This document shows positions 1 through 5,588 of a stretch of 7,519 nt of DNA, piece by piece (the stretch's first letter is position 1; each line of letters begins with the position of its first letter). Source of the stretch: an uncultured Lysobacteraceae bacterium (GTDB lineage: Bacteria > Pseudomonadota > Gammaproteobacteria > Xanthomonadales > Rhodanobacteraceae); NCBI GenBank assembly GCA_946480705.1, contig CAMLLF010000173.1, positions 1 through 7,519 of the forward strand, written 5' to 3'. The notes under the pieces are model-generated. The model worked only from the letters and a program-made list of their open reading frames with translations. It searched no databases and was not told the origin of the DNA. The position numbers and the translations under genes were made by a program.

Positions 1-138
1 TACGCGGCGGCCGGCGCCTCGGCGATCTCGGTGCTGACCGACGAGAAGTACTTCCAGTACCTTGGCAGCGAGGACTACCTGGCCGGCATGTACTCCACCG
101 GCCGCCGCTACATGCTCACGCTGCGCGCCGGATTCTGA
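1..138 (+). CDS. C-terminal end of an outer-membrane beta-barrel protein, probably a TonB-dependent receptor (5' partial)
   Basis: The reading frame is open from base 1 and stops at TGA 136-138, giving the last 45 residues. The tail alternates polar and hydrophobic residues and ends in RYMLTLRAGF. A terminal Phe on a final amphipathic beta-strand is the usual signal for outer-membrane barrel assembly, and this form is typical of TonB-dependent receptors. Such receptors import scarce ligands such as oligosaccharides or siderophores with energy from TonB-ExbBD. The gene is followed by an intrinsic terminator and then, on the same strand, by a GH20 hexosaminidase; in Xanthomonadales a receptor beside a GH20 enzyme often belongs to a chitin/GlcNAc utilisation locus. 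The plug and most of the barrel lie outside the window, so the ligand cannot be judged. Another type of outer-membrane barrel is possible. Confidence 0.7.
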   Translation, partial: YAAAGASAISVLTDEKYFQYLGSEDYLAGMYSTGRRYMLTLRAGF

Positions 139-146
139 CGAACGCC

Positions 147-173
147 GCGGGGCGGCCGCCATGGCCGCCTCGC
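147..173. repeat. Hairpin just downstream of the receptor stop codon
   Basis: GGCGGCC (151-157) pairs perfectly with GGCCGCC (163-169) around the 5-nt loop GCCAT. The stem extends outward to 147/173 with one G-T pair, about 11 bp in all. There is no T-run after it, so it is not a terminator by itself. It may protect the 3' end of the receptor mRNA, or be chance in such GC-rich DNA. Confidence 0.45.
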
Positions 174-210
174 AGCCGCGCGAATCCGTTCATCTCCAAC
201 GTGGTGACTT

Positions 211-242
211 GGGCCGGGTGTGGATCTCGGCCCTTTTTTTTT
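211..242 (+). terminator. Rho-independent terminator of the TonB-dependent receptor gene
   Basis: GGGCCGGG (211-218) pairs with CTCGGCCC (226-233): 8 bp including one G-U, with a 7-nt loop. It is followed directly by nine T residues (234-242). This is a textbook intrinsic terminator on the + strand, 73 bp past the receptor stop codon. It implies that the GH20 gene downstream has its own promoter between about 243 and 364, or depends on read-through. It is the only hairpin with a U-tract that I found in the window. Confidence 0.88.
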
Positions 243-277
243 GAAATCGGAAATCGGAAATCGGAATTCGGAGTTCG
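243..277. repeat. Tandem 7-bp repeat array (GAAATCG) between the terminator and the GH20 gene
   Basis: Three perfect copies of GAAATCG (243-249, 250-256, 257-263) are followed by the diverged copies GAATTCG (264-270) and GAGTTCG (271-277), and then by a GGGGAATCGG remnant. The array is AT-richer than its surroundings and abuts the T-tract of the terminator. From memory, intergenic heptamer arrays of related sequence occur in Xanthomonadaceae genomes; I could not verify this. The array lies 87-122 bp upstream of the GH20 start codon, within reach of its promoter. Confidence 0.85.
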
Positions 278-355
278 GGGAATCGGCACGGGCGCGCAGC
301 GTTTAGGATGGCGCTGACTGGCCGTGCTGTCTGCGTGACGTCTATTACGTGAGCC

Positions 356-360
356 GAGGT
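356..360 (+). promoter_or_regulatory. Ribosome binding site that favours the ATG at 365 for the GH20 gene
   Basis: GAGGT at 356-360, extendable to GAGGTGG, matches the anti-Shine-Dalgarno sequence and ends 4 nt before ATG 365. The alternative in-frame GTG at 359-361 lies inside this site and so has no usable ribosome binding site of its own. Confidence 0.6.
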
Positions 361-364
361 GGAC

Positions 365-2737
365 ATGACTCTTGAGAGATTTGCGCGTTTCGCCGGGCTG
401 GCTGCGTTCACGGCGCTGATGGCCGCCTGCGCGCATGCGCCGACCGGCGACAAGGCCGGCGCCGTGGCCAAGGCGCCGGCGGTGCCGCTCGATGCGATCG
501 TGCCGATGCCGGCGCAGATCGAGCCGGCGCGCAGCGCACCAGTGCGCATCGACGCGACGACTGCCGTGGACGCGTGCGGCGACGAGGCCCAGGCGGCTGC
601 GCGCTATTTCGTCGATCTCGTGCAGCGCACGCGTGGCTTTGCGCTGGCGGTCGACTGCGCCGCGAAGAAGCCGGCGCGCGGCATCCGGTTCGTATTCCAC
701 GAGGGTCGCGATGCGCTCGCCGGCTGGTATCGGCTCAAGGCCGAAGCAGGTGTCATCGAAATCAGCTCCGGCGGCGACAACGGTCTGTTCTACGGCGCCG
801 TGTCGCTGTGGCAATTGCTCACCGCGCAGCCCGGCGATGCGAACGCGCCGGTTGCGATCGGCGCGGGCGCGATCACCGATTTCCCGCGCTATCCCTGGCG
901 CGGCCTCATGCTCGATTCGGCGCGCCACTACCAGCCGCCGGACTTCATCAAGAAGCTCATCGATGCGATGGCGCTGCACAAGCTCAATACCTTGCACTGG
1001 CACCTGACCGACGACCAGGGCTGGCGCATCGAGATCAAGAAATATCCGCGTCTCACCGACGTCGGCGCGTGGCGCGTGCCGCCCGGTCCGGCTGCGGCGA
1101 AGGACATCGATCCGGCCACCGGCAAGCCGCGCCGCTACGGCGGCTACTACACGCAGGACGAGATCCGCGACATCGTCGCGTATGCGGCGCAGCGGCACAT
1201 CACGATCGTTCCCGAGATCGACATGCCCGGTCACGCGCAGGCCGCGATCGCGGCGTATCCGGAACTCGGCACCGGCGAAAAACCCGCCGTCTCGACCGAC
1301 TGGGGCGTCCACACCTATCTGCTCAATGTGGACGAATCGACCTTTGAATTCATCGACGGCGTGCTCGACGAGGTCGTCGAGCTGTTTCCGTCGCGCTACA
1401 TCCATATCGGCGGCGACGAGGCGGCGAAGGACCGCTGGAAGGCGTCCAGGCGCGTGCAGGCGCGGCGCAGGCAGCTCGGCCTCGCCGACGACGCCGCGCT
1501 GCAGAGCTGGTTCGTCGGCCGGCTGGAGAAGATGCTGGAAGAGCACGATCGCAAGCTGATCGGCTGGGACGAGATCCTCGAAGGCGGCACGCTGCCGGCG
1601 AGCGCAAGCGTGATGTCCTGGCGCGGCACCGCCGGCGCGATCGAGGCGGCGCGCGAAGGGCATGACGTCGTGCTGTCGCCGTCGCCGGACCTGTATCTCG
1701 ACAACCTGCAGAGCGACCGTGCCGACGAGCCGTCGGGCCGGCCCTATCTCGTCACGCTCGAAAAGCTCTACGGCTTCGAACCAACGCCGGCCGAGCTCGA
1801 CGCGGAGCAGGCAAAGCACGTGCGCGGCGCGCAGGTGAACGTCTGGGTCGAGCACATGCGCACGACTGCGCGCGTCGAGCACGCCGTATTTCCGCGCCTG
1901 GCCGCAATCGCCGAGGTCACCTGGTCGCCGCGCGAGCGTCGCGACTGGCAGGGCTTTCTTGCGCGGCTGCCGGCGCAGTTCGCGCGCTATCGCGCGCTCG
2001 ACATCGGCTATGCCGAATCGGCGTTCCTGCCGCGCGCGACGCTCGCTGCCGATGCGGCGCAACCCGATGCCGTCAGCGTGACGCTCGCGAACCAGACCGG
2101 CTTCGGCACGCTGCGCTACACGCGCGACGGCAGCGAGCCGACCGCGGCGTCGCCGGCCTACGAGGCGGCGATCAGCGTGCCGGCCGGTACGCCGCTGCGC
2201 GCCGCGACGTTCGCGGGCGACGCGCCGCTGACGCGCAGCGTCGCGATCGCGACCGACGCCGCGGCGCTGCGCCGCCGCACGAGCGGCGAGCTGAAGCCCT
2301 GCCGCGAAAACGGCCTCGTGATCCGCCTCGAAGACGACGCGCCGCTCGCCGGCGAGCGGCCGTTCTACAGCGTCGACATCTTCGACGCGTGCTGGATCTG
2401 GCCGCAGGCCGATCTCGCCGCGAGCAGCGCGATCGAAGTCGACGTCGGCAGCCTGCCGTACAACTTCCAGTTGTGGCACGACACGAAAAATATCGTCCGT
2501 CGCAAACCGGCGACCGCGCACGGCGAACTCGAGATCCGCCGCGGCGGCTGCACCGGCAAGCCCTGGCTCAAGCTGCCGCTGAAGCCCGCCGCCGGCAACG
2601 TCGAACGCACGACGCTGCAGGCGAAGCTGCCCAGGCGCGGCACGAAGTCCGCCGCAACCGAAGACCTCTGCTTCGTCTTCACGCGCCCGGACACGAAGAC
2701 GCTCTGGGCGGTCGACCAGGTGCGGCTCGTGCCCTGA
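365..2737 (+). CDS. Beta-N-acetylhexosaminidase, GH20 family, lipoprotein
   Basis: The protein has 790 residues from ATG 365. It is predicted to cleave terminal beta-linked GlcNAc/GalNAc from chitooligosaccharides or similar glycans by substrate-assisted catalysis. The N-terminus is a lipoprotein signal with hydrophobic core and lipobox LMAAC (Cys22), so it should be anchored to a membrane, probably the outer one. Order of domains: GH20b-like domain (about 40-160), catalytic TIM barrel (about 165-545), a chitobiase/Fn3-like C-terminal domain with the RYTRDGSEPT motif (about 560-635), and a final beta-rich module resembling a carbohydrate-binding jelly roll (about 640-788). Catalytic-domain motifs are HWHLTDDQGW (211-220), PEIDMPGH (283-290) and IHIGGDEA, whose Asp351-Glu352 is the catalytic pair. 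A barrel-end NVWVEHM motif corresponds to the usual W-x-E site. Nothing is truncated. The upstream TonB-dependent receptor end suggests a shared GlcNAc-sugar utilisation role, although a terminator separates the two. The family call is firm; the exact substrate (chitin, peptidoglycan or N-glycan fragments) is not. Confidence 0.96.
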   Translation: MTLERFARFAGLAAFTALMAACAHAPTGDKAGAVAKAPAVPLDAIVPMPAQIEPARSAPVRIDATTAVDACGDEAQAAARYFVDLVQRTRGFALAVDCAAKKPARGIRFVFHEGRDALAGWYRLKAEAGVIEISSGGDNGLFYGAVSLWQLLTAQPGDANAPVAIGAGAITDFPRYPWRGLMLDSARHYQPPDFIKKLIDAMALHKLNTLHWHLTDDQGWRIEIKKYPRLTDVGAWRVPPGPAAAKDIDPATGKPRRYGGYYTQDEIRDIVAYAAQRHITIVPEIDMPGHAQAAIAAYPELGTGEKPAVSTDWGVHTYLLNVDESTFEFIDGVLDEVVELFPSRYIHIGGDEAAKDRWKASRRVQARRRQLGLADDAALQSWFVGRLEKMLEEHDRKLIGWDEILEGGTLPASASVMSWRGTAGAIEAAREGHDVVLSPSPDLYLDNLQSDRADEPSGRPYLVTLEKLYGFEPTPAELDAEQAKHVRGAQVNVWVEHMRTTARVEHAVFPRLAAIAEVTWSPRERRDWQGFLARLPAQFARYRALDIGYAESAFLPRATLAADAAQPDAVSVTLANQTGFGTLRYTRDGSEPTAASPAYEAAISVPAGTPLRAATFAGDAPLTRSVAIATDAAALRRRTSGELKPCRENGLVIRLEDDAPLAGERPFYSVDIFDACWIWPQADLAASSAIEVDVGSLPYNFQLWHDTKNIVRRKPATAHGELEIRRGGCTGKPWLKLPLKPAAGNVERTTLQAKLPRRGTKSAATEDLCFVFTRPDTKTLWAVDQVRLVP

Positions 2738-2752
2738 TGCCGGTTGCGGTAG

Positions 2753-2780
2753 GCCGGGTCTCCGGCGTCACCCCGTGACG
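2753..2780. repeat. Two adjacent small hairpins behind the GH20 stop codon
   Basis: GCCGG (2753-2757) pairs with CCGGC (2762-2766) around the 4-nt loop GTCT. Immediately after it, CGTCAC (2766-2771) pairs with GTGACG (2775-2780) around the 3-nt loop CCC. They lie 16-43 bp after the GH20 stop. No U-tract follows, so intrinsic termination is not shown; a role in 3'-end stability or Rho-dependent ending is possible. Confidence 0.45.
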
Positions 2781-2782
2781 AG

Positions 2783-2841
2783 CGGGAGGAGTGAGAAACG
2801 AGCCGGGGCGCGACGGCTTGACTCGTTTCTCGCTCCGCCCG
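2783..2841. repeat. Long imperfect inverted repeat, REP-like hairpin
   Basis: The left arm 2783-2802 (core GTGAGAAACGAG) pairs with the right arm 2822-2841 (core CTCGTTTCTCGC). Of 20 positions, 18 are Watson-Crick pairs, one is G-T (2792/2832) and one is a mismatch (2787/2837). Inside the loop, CCG 2803-2805 can pair with CGG 2814-2816. There is no T-run on either side. The size, intergenic place and form fit a repetitive extragenic palindrome or the remnant of a small non-autonomous element. Similar 'gagaaacgag' palindromes seem familiar from Xanthomonadales intergenic DNA, but I cannot check copy number. Confidence 0.7.
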
Positions 2842-2924
2842 GCTCAGTCCTCTCTTCGCTGCTCCGCTGCGGCCTTGAATTCACCGTCGCCGGCCCCAGT
2901 CCGGAAGAGCCCGCATCGATGCTG

Positions 2925-2941
2925 AATCCGCCTGGCGGATT
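2925..2941. promoter_or_regulatory. 17-bp palindrome upstream of the exported-protein/GlxA unit, candidate operator
   Basis: AATCCGCC (2925-2932) and GGCGGATT (2934-2941) form a perfect 8-bp inverted repeat around one T. A related half-site, ATTCCGCC, recurs at 2959-2966. The palindrome is centred 95 bp before ATG 3028 and about 70 bp before the likely transcription start, a common position for an activator site. Its size suits a dimeric regulator. The downstream GlxA/AraC-type regulator is an obvious candidate, although AraC proteins more often bind direct repeats. No binding is shown. Confidence 0.4.
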
Positions 2942-2991
2942 TCCCCACCAGGATTGCGATTCCGCCACCGGTCTGTCAGGCTCGCGCGGCC

Positions 2992-2997
2992 TAGCAT
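2992..2997 (+). promoter_or_regulatory. Possible -10 element for the exported-protein/GlxA unit
   Basis: TAGCAT matches the sigma-70 -10 consensus at 4 of 6 positions and would start transcription near 3003-3005, giving a leader of about 25 nt with a good ribosome binding site. The sequence 16-18 bp upstream is a poor -35, which would fit an activator-dependent promoter, but the call is weak. Confidence 0.25.
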
Positions 2998-3027
2998 GGT
3001 CCCCACCCCTCCCCAAGGACCTGTGCC

Positions 3028-3543
3028 ATGACCTCGCAGAACCGCACTTCCCCGTCGTCTGCCGTCTCTTCGGTCGCCGCGCTGTCGCGCCGTGTCGCGC
3101 GCACGCTGGCGGCCGTTTCCTTCAGTCTGATCGCCGGTGCCGCCGCAGCCGCGGACATCGTCGTCGACGACGCCGCGACCGAGCCGCTGCCGGGCCGCGA
3201 CTACAGCATGCGTCTCGACTTCGCCGCGGCGCGCTTCGACCAGATCGACGCGCAGACCGGCGAAACCCGCACGCGCGTCTTCAGCGCCGAATGCGCCGCG
3301 ACGCTCGCGCCGGGCCTGTGGCTCGCGGTGCCGGCGCAGGCCGGTCTCGAACTGCTGCCGCTCGGCGCGACGCGCGACAGCGCAACCAAGGTCGCCGCCG
3401 GCTGCCGCACCGCGCCCGATCAGGCCGCGACACTGCCGCCGGCGCTGCTGCAGCAGATCGCCGCGAGCGGCGGCGGCGTCGTCTACGTCGACGCGGCAGG
3501 CCTGAGCGACGGCGCGCGCGTCGCGGCGAACGGAGCACGCTGA
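3028..3543 (+). CDS. Small exported protein of unknown family
   Basis: The protein has 171 residues. ATG 3028 is supported by AAGGA at 3015-3019, 8 nt upstream. The N-terminus has a basic stretch (RRVAR, 21-25), a hydrophobic core (about 26-41) and an Ala-rich cleavage site near AAA|AD (about 42/43), which reads as a Sec signal peptide with a rather long n-region. The mature part is about 129 residues, rich in Ala, Asp and Leu, with beta-prone stretches and no further membrane segment. It has exactly two cysteines (89 and 126), which could form a periplasmic disulfide. I do not recognise the family and assign no function. Its TGA stop (3541-3543) shares a base with the ATG of the GlxA-type regulator, so the two are almost certainly co-transcribed and translationally coupled. 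The exported location beside a cytoplasmic regulator is notable; a role in the same response is an inference only. Confidence 0.82.
   Translation: MTSQNRTSPSSAVSSVAALSRRVARTLAAVSFSLIAGAAAAADIVVDDAATEPLPGRDYSMRLDFAAARFDQIDAQTGETRTRVFSAECAATLAPGLWLAVPAQAGLELLPLGATRDSATKVAAGCRTAPDQAATLPPALLQQIAASGGGVVYVDAAGLSDGARVAANGAR
3532..3535 (+). promoter_or_regulatory. Ribosome binding site fixing the GlxA-type regulator start at 3543
   Basis: GGAG at 3532-3535, inside the end of the upstream gene, lies 7 nt before ATG 3543. Along with the TGATG stop/start overlap it supports this start over a much longer open frame that runs back to about 2775 across the intergenic palindromes. Confidence 0.65.
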
Positions 3544-4535
3544 TGCCGGCGCTGCGCGTGGGCATCCTCGTACACGAGTCGGCCATGGCCTCGGCCGTGA
3601 CGACGCCGCTCGACACGCTGCGCACCGCGAACAAGCTGGCCCACGTACTGAATCCGGGCGCACCGGCACCGCTGTCGGTGCGCATCGTCGCGGCGCGGCC
3701 CGGGCAGGTGCGTACCGGCGGCGGCATCAGCTTCGACGCCGAACTCGCTCGGCCCGACGAACTCGACGTGCTGCTCGTCGCGGCGATCGACTATTCGAAT
3801 ACCGGCGATCTGTGCCGCCGTCTCGATGCGCTCGTCGCCGAACGCGTGCTGCTGCGCCGCTGCGCGGAGGCCGGCCTGCGCATCGCCTCGACCTGCAATG
3901 CGACGCTGCTGCTCGCCGAGGCCGGCCTGCTCGACGGACGCCGCGCGACGACGAGCTGGTGGCTCGCCAATCTCGCGCGCGAACGCTATCCGGCAGTGGA
4001 GTTCGCGGTCGAGGAACTCGTCATCGACGACGGCAGCATCGTCACCGCCGGCGCGGCGACGGCGAGTTACGAGCTCGTGCTGCAGATGGTCGAATGGGCC
4101 GGCGGCAAGGGACTCGCGCAGAACACCTCGCGGCTCATGCTGGTCGACCGCGAGCGTCAGAGCCAGGCGCCGTACATCAGCCTCGCGCTGTCGCAGCGGC
4201 CGCGCCAGGGGCTCGGCGAACGCGCGGAGAAATGGCTGCAGAAGCGCCTGCACGAATCGATCACCGTGCGCGATCTCGCCGATCACTGCCGCGTCAGCGA
4301 ACGCACGCTGCTGCGGCGCTTCCACGAGGACTTCGGCGCGACGCCGCTCGAATACGTGCAGAAGCTGCGCGTCGAACGCGCCAAGGCGCTGCTGGAAACC
4401 ACGCACCTGTCGTTCGAGGAAATCGTCGGCCGCTGCGGCTATCAGGACGTGTCGAGCTTCCGGCGCCTGTTCAAGCACGTCGTCAGCATGACGCCGAACG
4501 ACTACCGCGAGCGCTACCGGATCCGCAGCCGCTGA
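3543..4535 (+). CDS. GlxA-family (DJ-1/PfpI-like plus AraC) transcriptional regulator
   Basis: The protein has 330 residues, the usual size for this family. Residues about 4-185 form a DJ-1/PfpI (class I glutamine amidotransferase-like) domain beginning LRVGILVHES, with the nucleophile-elbow region IASTCNA (Cys118) followed by LLLAEAGLLDGRRATT. Residues about 225-326 are an AraC/XylS DNA-binding domain with two helix-turn-helix units: TVRDLADHCRVSERTLLRRF (241-260) and the conserved second unit around IVGRCGYQDVSSFRRLFK (294-311), followed by MTPNDYRER. In this family the N-terminal domain is a sensor rather than an active amidotransferase. Where many members read ATTHW this one reads ATTSWW, so the His partner of the cysteine is absent; I recall a subfamily that shares this. 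Known relatives regulate catabolism of amino acids, carnitine, betaine and similar nitrogen compounds, but the ligand here is unknown. It is coupled to the upstream exported protein and convergent with the amidohydrolase gene. Confidence 0.94.
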   Translation: MPALRVGILVHESAMASAVTTPLDTLRTANKLAHVLNPGAPAPLSVRIVAARPGQVRTGGGISFDAELARPDELDVLLVAAIDYSNTGDLCRRLDALVAERVLLRRCAEAGLRIASTCNATLLLAEAGLLDGRRATTSWWLANLARERYPAVEFAVEELVIDDGSIVTAGAATASYELVLQMVEWAGGKGLAQNTSRLMLVDRERQSQAPYISLALSQRPRQGLGERAEKWLQKRLHESITVRDLADHCRVSERTLLRRFHEDFGATPLEYVQKLRVERAKALLETTHLSFEEIVGRCGYQDVSSFRRLFKHVVSMTPNDYRERYRIRSR

Positions 4536-4538
4536 GGC

Positions 4539-5405
4539 TCAGGGCGCGACGAGCGGCCCGTAGCTGTCGGGCCGCCGGTCGCGATAGAACGCCCAGACGT
4601 TGCGGACTTCGCGGATCTGGTCGAGATCCAGTTCGGCCGTGACGAGTTTGGAACGGTCGCGCGAACCGGTCGCGAGAAAGCGCCCGCGCGGATCGCAGAA
4701 ATAGCTCTGGCCGTAGAACTCGCCGATGTTCCAGGGCGCCTCGGTGCCGACGCGGTTGATCGCGCCGACGAAATACGCGTTCGCGACGGCGTGCGCCGGT
4801 TGTTCCAGTTTCCACAAGTATTCTGATAGTCCGGCGACCGTCGCCGACGGGTTGAACACGATCTCCGCGCCGTTGAGCCCGAGCGCGCGTGCGCCTTCGG
4901 GGAAATGGCGGTCGTAGCAGATGTAGACGCCGACCTTGCCGACGGCCGTGTCGAAGACCGGCCAGCCGAGGTTGCCCGGCTTGAAGTAGAACTTCTCCCA
5001 GAAGCCCTTCACCTGCGGAATGTGGTTCTTGCGGTATTTGCCGAGATAGCGGCCGTCGGCGTCGATGACCGCGGCGGTGTTGTAGTAGACGCCGGTCGCG
5101 TCTTCTTCGTAGAGCGGCACGACGATGACCATGCGGTATTGCTTCGCGAGCGACTGCATGAGCTGCGTGGTCGGGCCGTCGGGAATGCGTTCGACCGAGT
5201 CGAACCAGCGCGCGCTCTGTTCGGCGCAGAAATACGGGCCGGTGAAGATTTCCTGCATGCAGAGGATCTGCACGCCCTCGGCCGCCGCCTGCTCGATGTA
5301 ACCCACGGTCTTCGCGACGTTCGATTCGCGGATCACCGCGAGCGGCTCGCTGCTCGCGCAGGCCATCGAGGTCTGGATGAGTCCGCACTTCACGAGCTTC
5401 GGCAT
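4539..5405 (-). CDS. Nitrilase-superfamily amidohydrolase, beta-ureidopropionase-like
   Basis: The protein has 288 residues. ATG at 5405-5403 is preceded by AGGAG (bases 5416-5412 on this strand) with 6-nt spacing. The nitrilase-fold catalytic triad is complete: Glu52 in MQEIFTGPYF, Lys126 in GKYRKNHIP and Cys163 in VYICYDRHFPEGAR. The additional conserved Glu lies at 137 in GFWEKFYF. There is no signal peptide, so the enzyme is cytoplasmic. The family hydrolyses non-peptide C-N bonds. Motifs such as GPYFCAEQ, FNPSATVAGLSEYLW and INRVGTEAPWNIGEFYG match, as I remember them, the branch of bacterial and animal beta-ureidopropionases (N-carbamoyl-beta-alanine to beta-alanine, CO2 and ammonia; last step of reductive pyrimidine breakdown). 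No dihydropyrimidinase or dihydropyrimidine dehydrogenase gene is in the window, so N-carbamoylputrescine or another carbamoyl/amide substrate is possible. Its stop lies 3 bp from that of the GlxA-type regulator, with no terminator between. Confidence 0.93.
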   Translation of the reverse strand: MPKLVKCGLIQTSMACASSEPLAVIRESNVAKTVGYIEQAAAEGVQILCMQEIFTGPYFCAEQSARWFDSVERIPDGPTTQLMQSLAKQYRMVIVVPLYEEDATGVYYNTAAVIDADGRYLGKYRKNHIPQVKGFWEKFYFKPGNLGWPVFDTAVGKVGVYICYDRHFPEGARALGLNGAEIVFNPSATVAGLSEYLWKLEQPAHAVANAYFVGAINRVGTEAPWNIGEFYGQSYFCDPRGRFLATGSRDRSKLVTAELDLDQIREVRNVWAFYRDRRPDSYGPLVAP

Positions 5406-5453
5406 GACGCGCTCCTGCGTGACGAGGTCGGGGTAGGGTGCCGCCGGGCGCTG

Positions 5454-5478
5454 TGGACGGCAACAGCTGCGCCGTCCA
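5454..5478. repeat. Hairpin in the leader region of the amidohydrolase gene
   Basis: TGGACGGC (5454-5461) and GCCGTCCA (5471-5478) are perfect 8-bp arms around a 9-nt loop that contains CAGCTG. Read on the - strand it lies 49-73 nt upstream of the amidohydrolase ATG, so it could fall in the 5' leader or promoter. No regulator or ligand can be named. Confidence 0.5.
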
Positions 5479-5504
5479 TCCGCCGATTCTCACGGCGTAT
5501 GAAG

Positions 5505-5535
5505 CCCTCTCCGCCGGCGTTGTCGGCGGAGAGGG
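5505..5535. repeat. Perfect 12-bp-stem hairpin between two minus-strand genes
   Basis: CCCTCTCCGCCG (5505-5516) and CGGCGGAGAGGG (5524-5535) are perfect complements around a 7-nt loop. Read on the - strand it is 54 bp past the aldo/keto reductase stop, where a terminator would be expected. Neither side has a run of T, so it lacks the second half of an intrinsic terminator. It may block 3' exonucleases, act with Rho, or be a repetitive extragenic palindrome. Confidence 0.65.
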
Positions 5536-5563
5536 AGTTCGGTCGTAACCGACATGCTGTCAT

Positions 5564-5579
5564 CGGCGCCGCGGCGCCG
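5564..5579. repeat. 16-bp perfect GC palindrome just behind the aldo/keto reductase stop
   Basis: CGGCGCCGCGGCGCCG reads the same on both strands with no spacer. It lies 10 bp beyond the stop codon of the minus-strand reductase gene. It could form a short hairpin with a minimal loop in RNA. Being all G and C in GC-rich DNA, it may be partly chance. Confidence 0.4.
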
Positions 5580-5588
5580 GCACGGGTT

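Noticed and set aside
338..350. ACGT-N5-ACGT motif and TATTAC as an operator or -10 box before the GH20 gene
   Set aside because: The inverted repeat is only 4 bp with no extension, no matching -35 is present, and the implied transcription start is too close to the ribosome binding site.
359..361. GTG start for the GH20 gene, two codons before ATG 365
   Set aside because: It lies within the ribosome binding site GAGGTGG, while ATG 365 has that site at a workable distance and gives a standard lipoprotein signal.
116..2521. An 801-codon open frame on the minus strand, antisense to the GH20 gene
   Set aside because: It is Arg/Ala-rich with no recognisable motif, crosses the terminator and repeat array, and mirrors a gene whose GH20 motifs are unmistakable. 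Long antisense frames are common in very GC-rich coding DNA.
2775..3542. A 256-codon N-terminal extension of the GlxA-type regulator frame
   Set aside because: It runs through intergenic palindromes and a shifted frame of the exported-protein gene and gives Arg-rich nonsense. The ATG at 3543 has a ribosome binding site and gives the family's normal length.
3483..4478. A 331-codon minus-strand frame opposite the GlxA-type regulator
   Set aside because: It has no family motifs and a biased composition; the plus strand carries a complete DJ-1/AraC protein.
5505..5535. Intrinsic terminator for the aldo/keto reductase gene
   Set aside because: The stem is strong, but no T-run follows on either strand, so it is listed only as a hairpin.
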